A stretch of DNA of 64,000 nucleotides from Kryptolebias marmoratus (lineage: Eukaryota; Chordata; Actinopteri; Cyprinodontiformes; Rivulidae): assembly GCF_001649575.2 (NCBI RefSeq), contig NC_051446.1, positions 23,520,940 to 23,584,939 of the forward strand. The letters are read 5' to 3'. The translations under genes were made by a program, and so were the position numbers. The notes below the pieces were generated by a model, which made no database searches, was not told the origin of the DNA, and was given only the letters and a program-made list of their open reading frames with translations. This document shows positions 28,178 to 52,538 of this stretch, piece after piece. Positions within the stretch are counted from its first letter, which is position 1. Each line of letters opens with the position of its first letter.

Positions 28178-29845
28178 CTAAAACCTTGTATTTAAGAAGA
28201 AAACAGTATTTTATAGTGTTAAACTTGAATTAAATATGACTTGAAGTGAATGGTTTTTATTTTTATATGTTGTAATCTTCTAAATAAAAACAAATTTAAG
28301 TAAGCGAGCAACGACACGCTGTGGTTTTATTTCCTACTATAAAATCGAATGTGGTTTATCACCATTTCTTGTGAAATATCAGATTAAAACTTTTATTTCC
28401 TGCTGTTTTGTCATTAAAATCAGAGAACAGAAAGTTCTCAGCGGTCAGCGACGTACAGTGATGCCTTCATGTACAGCTCGTAAACAACAACTATCACTTA
28501 CAACTTTATTTAATATCGTTGTTTATGTTTGGTTAACTGGGGTTTCCCCACGTAGCTAGAACAAATCAATATTCTGTTTTATGATGACGTGTGTATTTAA
28601 GAAGAAAAAGCTGTTTTGTGGATTTTTATTTCAGACATATTGTAAAAAAACAAACAAAAACTGATACTTTCCAAACTGTGCTGCCAATCTTAGACACTCA
28701 AAAGCAGGTTTGAGCTACAAAAGTACAAGAAAAAAGTTAGCAAGTCATCAGAGCAAGCATGCTGCTGAGAAAAAAATATTTTTTATTCACAACGTGTTTG
28801 CCCACTGCCGGGGTGTTCTCCTTTCCGATGTTTGTGGTGTAACATTGAAAGCATCACAGTCGTTTAATATCCCATGATGCACCGCGCTTCAGTTGTGCTG
28901 TAGCCGCAGGACGAGCTGTTTGTAGCTGAAGTTTTTGGGTGTTTTTATGTTTTGAGGGCTTCTGAACAGTAATTATGGAGAGCGATTGTACGGACTGATG
29001 TTTTTTAACACGTAATCGCTGATTTTTTGCAAGAATTCACGTTGAAAACGTGACTTTTTTGGAGCTAAACGTCGCCGCCTGCTTCGGTAAGGAAGCTACT
29101 GTTATGATGCACAACTAATGTTGGTTAAATAAATCCTGTTTCGGTTTCTGCTCTTTAACTTTTTCAGCTCTAAAGGGGCTGTTTTTAATATCTGCGTGTA
29201 ATAATACGACTTTTTTGACGCCTTTGTTGGGGCGTCAACGCACAGAGTTGCACTAGCAAAGGTTTAAAGTAGTTTATTTAAAGTAGAAATGATTTTAATC
29301 TGACATTTAGAGGTTTTATAACTCATAAGGCGGTGCTACATTGTTAGCACAGCAATGCCTGGTGTGTTGTTACATAAATAAACCTGTATGTGGTTATAGC
29401 AGGGCTTAAGCTGTAATAAAATCGGTCACTTCCGGTTTTGAGGTAACCTCTTTTTTTGCTTGTTTTTCTGATGTGATTTCACAAAACTCTTTGTTTGACT
29501 GAGGAACTCGCATCCGAGGCTACTTCCCTGCAGACAGCTTGTTTAATCAGAGCCTCACATGACTGGAAGAGGTTACTCAGAGAAACCATGAAGTTGCAGA
29601 AATGTGTCACAGTGGAAGATCCTCGTGATGAGAAAAGAAAAAATGTAATCCTACAGGAAGTAAAGAAGCTGCATGCTCAGGAGAACACTCTTTAAATGCT
29701 TGTTTGTTCAGCTTAAACGTCACATGACGCCTAAGATGTCATCAGAGCAGAGTTTACTGACTTTTTAATTCATATAACCTATTAATGAGAGTGATTCTGT
29801 GTGTTTTAGGTTGTCATGTCGGCGTGAACCTTCCTCGGAGCTGCC
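28178..29845. other. interferon C-plekhm1 spacer and plekhm1 5' region
   Basis: AT-rich at first. About 28850-29090 is less AT-rich, contains CCCATGATGCACCGCG (28870-28885) and a downstream GTCGCCGCCTGCTTCGGTAAGG whose GGTAAG could be the donor of a non-coding first plekhm1 exon (near 29090). This is a plausible plekhm1 promoter and 5' UTR, but the transcription start cannot be set from sequence alone. Confidence 0.45.
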
Positions 29846-40587
<10,742 letters not shown>

Positions 40588-43077
40588 CAGCTGCGGCTTT
40601 CTGGGAACTTTTAACGCAAGAAAAAAAAACATGAAGAAAAGCAGAAGTTAAGGAACCTCAAGTGCAATTACATAAAGCCGGTTTGCCTGAAGAAGAGAGG
40701 GTTTCAACGCCGCAGTAGCACTTTTGCACTAATTCAGAGGCGCGGCAGTGAGTTTAAAGCCGCTGCATCAAAGCAAAAGCAGGACGAGTTCAGCGTCCTT
40801 AATCGTTACCGCAGCGAAGATCAAGAACGAAAAACGACACTCGAGCGGATCAGCCGGTTTTGATCGTGCCTTCTTTTTTTTTTTTAAATTAAATTAGATT
40901 TTCTTCTCATCACATGCCAAAATGCATCGCATAGCTTGTTCCCTTTTAAATAACCAAAACAACCCAAAGTTGCACAGATGCATTCAGTGTAAATATACGA
41001 ATAAACGACAAAGAAGATTTCGTCTGCAGCTCGAGGAAATTCAGAAAGTATTTGTCGTGCTGCTCGTGTGTTGGGACACTTGTTTGATTCATATTAAAAC
41101 GAATAAAACACGCGTTGTTTGCTAATTAAGATTTGGGGAAATTAATATATTTCAGAGTTTGCATATTTTGCACTTAACCGCCACTGTTAGGAAGGTCTAC
41201 GAACACAAAAAGATCCTTCACGTAGCAAACCTTTAATGTTTTATTTTGGGGGTTTTAATAACTTTAGTTATCTGATTTAATTATTTCTAGAAACTGCCAA
41301 GAATAAAAATCCTTACATGTTTATTTATGAAGTTTATTTTGATCTATGCGCAATAATATTACACTTCGGAGGAGGATTCTGTGAACTGCAGTCCTGATAT
41401 TCCTGGTTTGTTCATTTTATCTCAAGCATAAAGTCATAATGAAGTAAAAGCTGGTGTGTTGGATTTTGTTCTTTTTTTTCCTATTATTTAAATACCATTT
41501 AGACGCAACTAATGCTGCTGATGTTTTCTGACTTGAGCCTCCGAGACGCTAAAATGTTCCACAACATTCGTGCTTTCCTGTTTTCTACGTGCCGCCTCTC
41601 TGATTGTTTAATTTTTGCCTTTGCTTTCCGGTCTTAAAGGGATAGTTCTGATCTTTGGGTCATGAACAACGAACATCTTACCTGTCGTAGACGGTCCTTT
41701 AAACTGCCTCAGTTTGATAAAGTAACGACTAAACTGACTATTTTATTTGTTTTAAACACATTTTCTCTTTTGAACCATCTATACATATTAAATCACTGGT
41801 AAGGTGTGGTAAAATTTAGCCGCGGCGGCCATCTTGAATCGGGTTATCCCTAAAAATCAATCAGTTGTGGACGGACACGTAGGGATTACTTTCTGGAGGT
41901 TCGGTTAAAATTAGTTCTCTGATTCACGAGATATTCTGCTGAAAGACGGACGAAATGTGAAGCTGAAGCTCCGGTGTAGCTATATATAATAAAAAATAAA
42001 TAAAAAACAGCAGTGTTTCTGAAGCTGCGTCATGGTTTATACGGAAAAGACTCATGGACTCATTCGTGGTGTTTCGGTGACAAATTTGTGCAAAACAACA
42101 AACCAGCAAGGAAGAGAAGTTGTTTCCTTTGAGCTGATTTCAACCAATCAGGTAGGTTTTGATTTGTGATATTTAATATATAAGCATCTGCAAGTAACTG
42201 GTTGAATAATTCTGAAACTGTTCATCGGCACTTCTACCCCCAGGAATAAAAAGAAATTATAATAATCTAAGGCAGCCGTCTTCCAGGTTCGATTCCTGGC
42301 CTCAGTCACATCGAAGTGTCCCTGAGCGCAAAACACTGAACCCCTCACCGCCTCTGATGCTCCCCTTCGGCGTATAAATGGAGTTTAAAGCACTGATTAG
42401 ACGTTACAGATTGATTTATTCAGAGATGTGTAAATGTAAAGCTGTTCGAGTATCCTGGTTGGCTAGAAAGGTGCTATTTAAGTCTATTTATCTTAAACAC
42501 AAATGTAGATCTAAACTATTACTGTTGTAATAAAAAAAATATTAAACGTTTAAGTACGTTTATTCTTTCACCCACAAAAAAAAACCTACATTTGCAGCAC
42601 CACAGAAACGTCCCAACGCCGTCAGCGGTTCATTTCAGGTCGTAGTTTTTATTTCCAGAACCAGCTTTGTGTGGTTGTCCTTAGGCGGGGAGGGCACGGC
42701 CCCCACCAGGCCCCCTCCTGGGGGAGCCCCTGCTGAAACAGGTGCTGCTGATCACCTGTAAATTAATCTGCAACCAGCCTCACCTGCGTCTGAGCATCAT
42801 ATACCTGTCCTAATGGCTGGATCTTAGTTTGATTCGCTGCAGAAACCGTAAAGGTCATGTTTATCCCCAGTTAATGTGTTGTTGTTTTTTTGTTTTTTTA
42901 AAGGCGTGACATTATAAATTCCTGAATCGTGTTTCAGTTTCTGATGGGAGGAGTAAAACAGGACGAGGATCCTGAAAAACCCGCTCAGCCTCCAGCAGAT
43001 CTCCGCCTCTCGCTCCGGGATTTTAAACCGACTCTCGTCTTTTTCTCGAAGCCGGAGAGACAAACCCCGAGCCCGGG
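40588..43077. other. plekhm1 3' UTR and plekhm1-klhdc1 spacer
   Basis: Holds the plekhm1 3' UTR (AATAAA at 41102-41107), an interspersed repeat fragment at about 41755-41965 (GGCGGCCATCTTGAATCGGG, GATTCACGAGATATTCTGC), a SINE-like segment at about 42265-42490, and the probable klhdc1 5' UTR just before 43078. Confidence 0.6.
42265..42490 (+). mobile_element. SINE-like fragment
   Basis: Has a tRNA B-box-like GGTTCGATTCCTGGC, then CATCGAAGTGTCCCTGAGCG and CACTGAACCCCTC, and ends GGCTAGAAAGGTGCTATTTAAGTC. These blocks match the general pattern of widespread fish tRNA-related SINEs. The 5' end looks truncated. Confidence 0.55.
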
Positions 43078-46000
43078 ATGGATGCTGGCCGGGCAGACGG
43101 CGCCGGGAGCCGGCTGGAGAGGAGCAGCCACACGGCCTTCATCCGCAACAACACGCTGTTCGTCTGGGGAGGTTACCAGGTGAGCCGCTTACCTGAGCAG
43201 GTACACCGGAACTCGCATCGGCTTTTTCTTTCTTTCCCCTCCTTTTAACAACACTTCTGAGTTTTTCTGGCTTAATCTGGAGGCTCGTTAAGACATGAGT
43301 CACTAATTGGAAGTTCAAACTATTAACATTTTATTGTTCCGTGAAATGAGACGGACTCAGAACCTTTTTAGGAAGTATTTATCCACAGAACCGAGTATTC
43401 TTAAAGGAAAATTCATCAAACTGAACCTAAATTAGTTTATTTTCTCACTTGGACTGCAGCTTTTACCTTCATGTGACCCAGCCTGACAACCCTCAGGAGG
43501 GAGGGGAGGGAGTGATTTGCTAACAGGGGTCCAATCCTGGTCCTCGAGGGCTTCTGTCCTGCAAGTTTTACTTGTTTCCCTGCTCCAACATGCCTGATTC
43601 CTGGTTAAATGTTCTGCAGAAGCCTGCTGATTCAGATCAGGTGTGTTGGAGCAGAGGAACAGGTAAAACATGGAGGATGGAAGCCCTCCAGGACCAAGGT
43701 TGGACGCCCCTGATTCAAAGCGAGGCGGGTGAGTGGCTGGCTGCAGGTTTTTAAGGCTTGGCGCTCTTTATTTTTCAGTTTGAGCTGAGAAGCAAAAAAA
43801 AAAGTTTTTAGAAGTTGTCGTCCTGTGAATGAGCAAGAATCCACACGAACATATCCAAATCTTTACCCTTCAAAGCCCAAAGCAATCTGTCAATGTCGTC
43901 TTTCTTTGCAGGAGATAAGGACTCAAAGCGCTCGGTTTCGTCGAGTTCTTATCTGGGTTTTGTCTCCCTGCAGGTGGAGGCTGGGCAGGATGTCGTGTTA
44001 CCCAGAGATGAGATATGGCTGTGCGATTTGGACAGCGGGATGTGGTGAGATAAGACGCCATTTATCAGCCGAGATGAGAGCCGTGTCGCCCTGACCTGCA
44101 GTCAGGGGTGCAGGCTCGCGGTGTGCTCTTATTTAAGAACGAGATGCAGGCTTGAAGAGGAGTTCGACTCTAATCTTTCACGGTTCAGTAAGCTTCAGAA
44201 GCTTTGTTAAAGCTGCAACCAGCCCTCTCTAAGGAATACTTTAAGTTTACCATTTGTGTCCGTTTCACTCTTACTGTTTGTTTTTTCTGGGAGGCAGGCA
44301 ACAAAAGACCATCTCCGGAGATGTTCCCTCAGACTTATCGGGTTTCTGCGGCGCTAACGTGAACGACACGCTGTACGTCTTTGGAGGATGTGACTCTGCA
44401 GGATACTCGAACCAGGTGAGACTCGGTGGATGAGGCGAACCCTCGCTGCTCCCAGTTCGAGGCGCTGGCGTTCAGCAGAAGTCTGTGGAAACTTCCCAAA
44501 CGACTCTTCTGAGCTTCACATATGATCCCGGGTGCAAAAACATGGAATGTCTAGTAAAAACTACTAATTTGAACCAGTTTTCCCAGGGTGCAACATGGTC
44601 GAATTTATGCATCGCACTAATATTTTGTTAAATGTCTCAAAGCATGATTCTACCACCACCTTGCTTAACAGTTGTTAGATCTGAAAGCCTCATCTTGACT
44701 CCTCCAAACATCCCTCTTGTTTCAATTTGTCTCATCTGTCCAATAAACTCGTCTCCAGAGGACAATTGGCTTGTCCATATGGTTCATTTTGGAGTTTCTG
44801 TCCATGCTGACATAAATCTGTCCTCTCTCTGGACCGGGACACTGATTTTCCAGCAGACTTCAGCCTTGGTTGATCCTGAACATCTAAGGGTGGCAGATCA
44901 GTGCTGGTTCAGTCCAATGAACGCTGACAAAGACAAACCGCCAGCTGCAGTCAATCACGATCACTTATAAGAAGTTATAAGCATCAATTATTAAAAGATT
45001 TGTGTATATAATTGAGCTTGAATATATAATTCTGACCAAAACGTGGCTTGGAGAAAATGGACAAACTTAATTAAAATCGTTCAGTCCTTGGATGGATCAA
45101 ATGATTCCAAGCATTATTAGGTGGATGTAGGAACTGGAGGCTCCAAAATTTTAACTTTAACCTAATTTATATGGCAAATGTTTTATCTATTCAGCTAAAC
45201 TACCAGAAGTCTGTGCGGCTTGTCAAAACGGGTAATTTCATAATTTTCTCAGTAACTTTAGTCATGTTAGCAGCTCCTTTTGGTGCAAGTGAGACATTTC
45301 AAGCTCCACCAGTTTAAAAAATAAAGCCATACATGATGTTTTATGACTTTCATGCTTGTGACTAGTTAACTTCTGATGTGGCACCATATCTTAAGGACAT
45401 GTCTGAAATATTCATGTTTGATTTGTGATTAAATGAACTCTTTAAAGGATTTAAACCACTGTCATAATGTTTTATGCTCTCAATGAGCTGCTTGATTCGT
45501 AGTAGTTTAGGTTTTCCAGAAACTCTTTCAGAGGTTTTGGGCTTCAGCTGCTTGTTGGGTGGCCAGATGACTTCAGATCAGACGTCAGATCTGAGTTTAT
45601 TTCGGTCCTCCTCCTCCTTTTGTACTTCCAGCATCTGAGCTGTGAGGAGTCGCTCCTTTCGGCGCTTCATCCGCCCTCCCGTTCTTGTGAGGGAGTTTAG
45701 GTGAAAACTCGGGGAGGAAATTCCTGAGGAATTCACATAAACTCAAAGATCAACAGATTTAATTTCTGTGTGTCGAAGGTCTCGGCAGCGTCACTGAAAC
45801 AGACTTTCCTCACCAACACAAGAGTTTGTGTTCGTCATTCTACAGAAACACATTTCAACATTTCGGGCTGTTTAACACAGTAACTTAATTTTAACTAAGA
45901 GTTCTCACATGATTCTGTTAAATTGCCCATTCTGTAAACTTTAGTCATTGTATAATCCTGTCTTTCTGGTTGTTTTGGTCTGAACTGACAGGATGTGACC

Positions 46001-49000
46001 ACAACAGGGAGGCTGTAGTTTCTGGTTTTCATTGTTTCAACATTTAATGTTTTCCACGAGAAACTGAATCTGAGACGAACCTGTAAATGTTTAAACATGA
46101 ATCTCTGCACTTATTATCCATCAGAGGGAATGTTCTTGTGCTTTCTTCATCAATGATTGATGGATTTTTCCCTCTCAGGAAAGGAGGATCATCTCTGACT
46201 TGGTGTCATGTTTGCAAACGAGCTGCACGAACCAGGATGTTTGTTTCCCCCCTTTTCTTAAAAAGGTTAAAGTTTACAAATCTTTGCTATTTGTGCAGAC
46301 TTTAGTTGAGAGAAGACTATAATAAAAAGGCAAATAAGAACAATGAACTGTTGGATTGCACTGTTCGTGTTAGAATTGCACTTGGAGATCGGGCAAAGTG
46401 TTTTATTTTAGTTCAGCTTTCTTCCTGGCAGCTGCAGCCATGTTCACACACCCATGTCAAAGTGTAGGAAAACGGTACAAGGAAACGTGTGCAGAAGTTT
46501 TACATATTTTAAAACTGTTAAGGTTTCATATTACAAGCTCTGTGTGCAGTAGATGCAGGAGATTGATGTCGTCTTAAAAATATTTAAAGCCCTCAAGAAC
46601 AGATTTGTCCTTTCTGATCTAAAATGCAGACATGAACGGCAGGATGGGTGTTTCTGTCGAAAGGAAAAGCCAATGAATCCTGTTCACGGAGGTTTTTCTG
46701 GTTGCAGATGTTCAGCGCTGACGTTTCCCAGCCGTGCTGCTCCTGGACGAGGCTGACGGACGCGAAGGGAACGACTCCTTCGCCCCGAAACGAGCACTCC
46801 TGCTGGGTCCACAGAGAGAGGTCTGTCAGCTGCTCAGCAAATAAACCTTTCAATTCGAGTCGTTTTCCTTTAGGTGTTAATGCTTTCAGTGGGGCGTCAA
46901 GCTTTTTCCACCATCTTCTTTGTTTGAATTGCTGGGACTAATTGTCGTTTTTGCAGATTAATCTACTTCGGTGGGTATGGATGCAAGACGATCGGGGAGG
47001 TCCGAAACACTCTGTCGTCCAGCTTCATCGTAGAGGAGATGTCCTGGGTGAATACTGACCTCCAATTTAAACTTCAGCCTCTTTAGTTGTCATGTTCAGC
47101 CTTTTAATGAGTTCATTTTTTAGGCAACAATTGGAGACACGTTATTTCGGTGCTGGGGGTGGAACAACGAGGTCCATGTTTTTGATACTCGGTCCTCCAC
47201 GTGGAGTAAACCTGAGACTCAGGTGAGCGGAGCAGGTGAATCTGCTTCTTCTGTCCTGTTTTTCTTTCAGATAATGAGTCTGAAACCCTGCCGTCAGCTC
47301 ACTGAGGCCGTTTCGAGAAAGTAATGTCAGTGCTGGCAGTGAGATGGAAGTAAAAGCTTTAATGTTCTAGAGACGTGAATATGTAATTTTTGAGGGAGGG
47401 AGGCGGTTCCAGACATTTAGTTATGAACAATAGTTAGACCTCACAGGGAACCTGACAAATCACTTAAAGCTGTGTGGAGTCTGACGAGAACCAATGTGGC
47501 TCAGTTTTTGGGGTGAAGAATCTGCAGATTCCTAAAACCATCCAGCCTTTTCCTGCCATGCATCTGTGGTTTGGTTGGACAACAAGTCCAGGAGGGAAAC
47601 CCAGACATCCTCCTTCCTAGCAACTGTCTCCAGCTCCTCCCCAAGGCGTTCCCGGGCCAGAGAGGATATAAAATCCCTCCGGTGAGTTCTGGGTCTCCTC
47701 CTCAGTGGAAAACCCCACAGAGAGGGAGGCGTCCTGATTGGTGGACGGGTTTGAACATCCCCATGAGTCTGCGGGGTGTCGTCTAGGGCAGTGATTCCCA
47801 AAGTTGGGGTCGGGACCCCAGTGTGGGTCACTCAACACCAAGTAGGGGTCCTCAGATAATCTCCAGATATCAATTTACAATAAAAAAACTTCGTTTTTAT
47901 GCCATTTTTGCACCATAATTGTTACAAAAACTTGAAATGCAAGTCCATACATTGGTTTAAAAAATGGCGTAATGGATGTTAAGACTGTTTGTGTTGTCAT
48001 TAGCATTTTTGGATATTTAAACGGCCAACAGATGGGGTCACACACCTTCGTCACTATTATTTTATGGGTCGGAAGCTGAATGGTTTGGGAACCACCGGTC
48101 TAAGGCGTTAATCCCTGGTGGGATCCAACTCCTGCGATTTGACCTCGGGGGGGGTCAAACTGAAAGCCACTCAGAGACCTTAATGAAGGACCACAACATA
48201 AATTACCTCCGATTGGAATAAAGAAATTGTGGCGCTCTCTTGAAGCCGGGCCTGAGCGGCTCAACACCAAACGCTTGGTAGTAGAGTCTTAGTTTTTGGG
48301 TTAAGCCCCAAAAAAGTTGCAGAACTCTCCTCCATGTGGGACGCCGCCTGCAGGCAGGCGAGAGCGGGTCCCCTGGCGTTTAAACATGCTGCAGTATTGA
48401 CCGTTTTCACGACCATCTGCTGTGATAAACTGACACTTTCCTTATGACGCTGTGACCTTTTCATGGTTTGAGTTTTTTTTTTTTTTTTTATTAAATGGTT
48501 GGTGGTTTGTTAGAGAAGTGCTGACTGGTCAGAATCTACAGCGAAGACCCTTAACTGCCCGTAAAAACTTCAAAACTGAAACGATCCTTTTTATTTTTGG
48601 CTGTGATCGTTGTAACAGAACATGGAGGCATCCCAGAACTGGATCCACTTATGACTCATGTAAACAGACTTTACAGGGAGAGAAAAAGGCAAACGATGGC
48701 ACTGATTCACTCCTCCCTTCTCATAGATGCAACATTCTGAAATGAATAAAAAGTCACTTCATAAGAACAATATTTCCTGACAGAAATGAACTCCAGGAAC
48801 AGTTTGAGGAATGACTCGTCCTCAGTTTGTCTAACAGGTGTTGTGAGGGAATCCAAACCACGTTAATGTTGTGGCTGGTCTGTGTTTTTTGTTTTTTCCT
48901 CCAGGGTCCCGCCCCGGCTCCCAGAGGCAGCCATGCCGGTGCCCTGCTGGGGAACAAAGGTTATCTGAGCGGCGGTGCGGTGAGTTCACCTCTCCGCTCT

Positions 49001-52000
49001 GAATGAGCGGGTCGACCGCTCGTTTCCAGGGAAGCGTTCGTGCGGGGATGTTTAAGATAGCGCTGTATTGGATGGGGCTTCCGTCTTCGTGGGGACAGTT
49101 TGAGTTCGGTCCTTTCCTGTTTCAGCAGCTCCTTCCTGTTGTGCCGCAATGGCGCCCCCATCCACAAAGGCAGATTCTGTGATAAATGTTTTTGTCTTTT
49201 GAGCTTGTGGATGACCCGGACTTCTGTAAGAGCTGGAGCTCAGTTCCTGTTGTTGAAGCTGTGGTCAAACCTTACAAAAAAAAAAAAATGTTGTGATCTT
49301 ATACCAGATTACGAGATGTGACTCTCAGCTTCTGTAAAACTGACTGAGGTTTAGTCATTTTTCTGCTGTCTGTCAGTCAGCTGTGGTGGGCATCTGGATT
49401 CAGATAGACTCCAAATGAATCCGTCGTAGACGTAGATCCACACATGAGTCCAGACAGATACAAACTTTAATCAGACGGCCCATCTTGGAGCAGGGTTATC
49501 AGGTGAAGCAGCAGATGGGTGACCGGTGCACACATGAGGCGGCTTGTTCCAGTTTGCTTCATTCTTTCATTGTTTATTTCTGTTTGTTTGCAGGAAACTG
49601 CCGAGCTCGACATCTTCTGCTTGGACCTTGAGAGCTGGACCTGGACTCAATTGTAAATATTTAGGCGGTCTTTTCTTTTTAAACCCACAACTCCTCCTCG
49701 TTTGCAGTGATTTTAACAAAAATTGTAATTGCTCTGCTTCTCCTCAGCGACCTCTTGCCCTCCTGTGCCCCTCTGGGCCGCTCCATGCACACGATGACTC
49801 CCACGTCAGACAGTAACCTCTTCGTTTACGGCGGCCTTGGCATAGACGGAAACACGCTGAGTAAGTTTTCACCACCCCCTGGAATAATGACTTGTCTGTG
49901 GGGCGTCTGCTGAATCTGTCGTCTTGTGATTTCCCGACTTTCCAAGAAGGAATATAAAGTCTTTCTTGTTCTGATAAACTGTTAAATGTGATCTTTTTCT
50001 TTTGAAAAAGACGATGCCTGGCAGTTTAACACACGCAGACGAGAGTGGGTGAAGCTGACACACCCTCACAAAGACAAACCCAGGTAAATTTATTCATTCA
50101 GCTGCCCTAAAGTGGGATTCTGTGGAAAGGCTACGGACAACTAACATCTTACCTGCTGTGGATGACTCTTTTGGTGGCGCGTTTCAAATGCAAAGTGCTT
50201 AAAGCAAGCAGATAACGACGACAAATGGAATTTAAAAACAAATTTGAACAACAAACTGGATCGCTGCAGTCTTTAAATGGCTCTAATTTTACATCTGTTC
50301 ATGCAAACGTTGTTTTTAACAGTTTCAGCTCTGCAGAAGTTATTGTCATAGTATTGATGTAAATTGCTGCAGCAGCTAATAAGGTTTGCAGAATCTGGGT
50401 AGATTTATTTCTGTTTGAACCTGTCGGAGGCTTCATGTAGCTGCTGGTGTTGAGCATAAATCTGATTTTTGTTTTATTTTATCCTCCTAAGGGTCTGTCA
50501 CACTGCTTGCCTAGGAAAGGACGACGATGTTGTCGTGTTTGGAGGAAGCAGCAACCTCTGCATCCACATGGACTTGGTATGCTCACAAAAAAATCCATCT
50601 CTGAACACTTTTGTGACCCAGTGTGGTGGTTTTTAAAAACGATGTTGGCCTGATAGTTTTTCTTTGCAGACATTATAACGAAGCTGCAGCATTACATCCC
50701 GTCCTTGTTTTTTAAATGTTCTCATTTTAAACCTCGTTGGTGAGCGATCCAGTGAAACTGTGACGTAATTCATCCTAAGTGGCTTAAGGGCTCAGACTAT
50801 ACAGGAAACTGCGGTTTCACATGTGAGGCTTTTGTTTCTGACAAGAAATATTACCTGCAGCTTTAAAAAGGCAGGTGATCATGTAATCTGTCAGCAGAAT
50901 ATCAGGTATCAAAGTAATTATTGGCTGTATAAATAAATCTACAACTGATTCAAGCTGGTCGCTGCTGTTATTTACCTTAACCAGCACTAAAAGGGCTACA
51001 GATCAGTCAGTTTTACAGATAATGAGCTGAAATTTGGTGTGGTGGTAGCTGAGAGTCATCCACAACAAATACTCGAAGGCTGAATGGATAACACAAAGCG
51101 GCGGCTGAAATGCATTGATTCAGTTTGTGAGCTTTCGGTGCCTTTTGTAGGCAAAACATTTTATTGAAATGACGTAATTCTTTATTATGCCCTAAAAGTA
51201 TCTGCAAAACTCTTTATTTCCTCACAGTTTTTAACTGTTTATATGTAAATGCTTTAATGTTTTGCCATTAAAGTTTCTTTGATACATTTTTCCATCTCCA
51301 AACTGTTTTCCAGGTTTCAGTTCTGAGGTCTCCGGTACAAAATCACTGCAGGGATGTTTTTATATTTCAGACCAGGCCGTACTCCCTCTACAGGTAGGAT
51401 TTGAAATGGGTTTTAGTCTGTGCCAGCTTTAAACTCTGCTGTTTGTGGAAATGAATGCAGAGACCTTTTTTTCGAGCCGCTGAAGGCTCGGTGTTGCGAT
51501 AATGAGCTTACCTTATACGAACGGCAGCAGGCCGTGTCGGGTTTGTGAAACCGACAGATTTAAGGAATTATCGGAGGTTTTTGTGCCCCGAACAGGAGGC
51601 AACGTATGAACCCAGGTTGAGTCATTGTGGCTGTATTTAACCCTTCTCAAAACCTTTTTAATTTAATATTCTGAGCTCCTAACCAAAACTCATATTGGAG
51701 GATAGAATTAGACTGAATTTAGTCAGTTATAGTACATGTAATTATAAATTTGTACACTTTTAAATGTATTAACTGGTTTTGATGATTCACTTTTTGGTGC
51801 AGTCATTATAATACAGCCACAATTTAAATGACATACTTTATCATTTGTTAATGGAGACATTAAATCATAAAGTCTTTAAATTAATTTACACATGAGGAAT
51901 GTTACAAAGGTGGAAATTTATTGTGAATTTAATCTATAAAAAAGGCATTTCTTGCATTAATTTGGTTTAGGAACCTGTTTATTGAGACTTTTTACCCTAA

Positions 52001-52538
52001 ATTTCAAAGTTAAAGTTCAGTCCATCAGCTGTTAAGGGTTCAGGGGCTTTTATTTTTGTTGTGACATTAATTTAGTAGAAGCTGTCATTTTTTTTTTTAA
52101 AGCGGAACGTTTTTGTGAACGTGGCCTTTTTGAAATCGTGGCTTCAAAATAAAAGTCGACCGATCGGTTTTCAGGCTTCAGCCTCTGAACATTTTAGTGT
52201 TTTTAAAGGGTTCTGAAATCCGTCATTGTTTAGCCTTTTGTCTCTGGATCTGTCACATTAGTTAATCTGAACATTTTGGCCATAAAAACAACAAGGATGT
52301 TGGAGGTTTACAGGCTCGCGGTGCAAAAAGACGCAGCGTTATCGGATCAGAATCAACTCTTTTTACCAAATCTGTTAAAAACCAGCTGTTGTTTTTCTCC
52401 AGACTCTGTGAGGATTTCATCGGAGGAAACTCTGAGCTCTTCAGGCTGCAGCTCGACTGGCTGCCGTCAAAACTTTGCAGCAAAATCAGGAAAAGGGTTG
52501 AGTTTTTCTCCGCCATGAAGCTGGTTCTTACTGCCTGA
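43078..52538 (+). CDS. klhdc1: kelch-repeat CRL2 substrate receptor, KLHDC1/KLHDC2 family
   Basis: Likely substrate receptor of a Cullin-2/Elongin ubiquitin ligase that recognises C-terminal degrons; this role is inferred from the family. Thirteen exons: 43078-43179, 43974-44044, 44298-44415, 46708-46820, 46957-47047, 47124-47222, 48905-48979, 49594-49652, 49748-49860, 50011-50083, 50492-50576, 51314-51393, 52403-52538. They sum to 1215 bp, 404 residues, the usual length. Kelch blades show as VWGGYQ, YVFGGCDSAGYSN, IYFGGYGC, FVYGGLG and VVFGGSSN. The C terminus has a BC-box (SLYRLCEDFI) followed by a Cul2-box-like LPSKL. The tail resembles KLHDC1 more than KLHDC2, so the symbol is given with caution. 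The fourth-blade region (GYLSGGAETAELD) is shorter and lacks the usual FGG. AATAAA at 52742-52747. Confidence 0.88.
43524..43712. mobile_element. short terminal-inverted-repeat element, copy 2
   Basis: Starts GGGGTCCAATCCTGGTCCTC and ends with its imperfect inverse (CTCCAGGACCAAGGTTGGAC). Same family as 1211-1394, in klhdc1 intron 1. Confidence 0.7.
44416..46707 (+). other. klhdc1 intron 3
   Basis: Carries a repeat fragment at about 44620-44950 (AAAGCATGATTCTACCACCACC onward) related in its interior to the transposon in cd79b intron 3. The rest is unremarkable AT-rich sequence; no extra kelch exon was needed to keep the frame. Confidence 0.6.
47570..47786. mobile_element. retrotransposon-derived fragment in klhdc1 intron 6
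   Basis: Contains GTCCAGGAGGGAAACCCAGAC, AAGGCGTTCCCGGGCCAGAG and GTGAGTTCTGGGTCTCCTCC. The same ordered blocks occur at 58786-59035 and, in reverse orientation, at 60505-60760. This is a very common repeat in fish genomes and is probably linked to a non-LTR element; exact family not assigned. Confidence 0.55.
47789..48098. mobile_element. hAT-like MITE inserted beside the retrotransposon fragment
   Basis: Left end CAGTGATTCCCAAAG and right end TTTGGGAACCACCGG form an inverted pair typical of fish hAT-type non-autonomous elements. The inside is AT-rich with no coding frame. A right-end fragment of the same family (GTTTAGGAACCACTGG) lies at about 60330-60406. Confidence 0.65.

Larger units (their letters stand above)
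47223..48904 (+). other. klhdc1 intron 6
   Basis: About half of this intron is mobile-element sequence (47570-47786 and 47789-48098). The remainder includes a T-run (48472-48489) and no coding signal. Confidence 0.65.

Noticed and set aside
42929..43183. Earlier ATG at 42929 as klhdc1 start
   Set aside because: Out of frame with the kelch exon; the in-frame ATG at 43078 directly precedes the first blade and gives the usual length.
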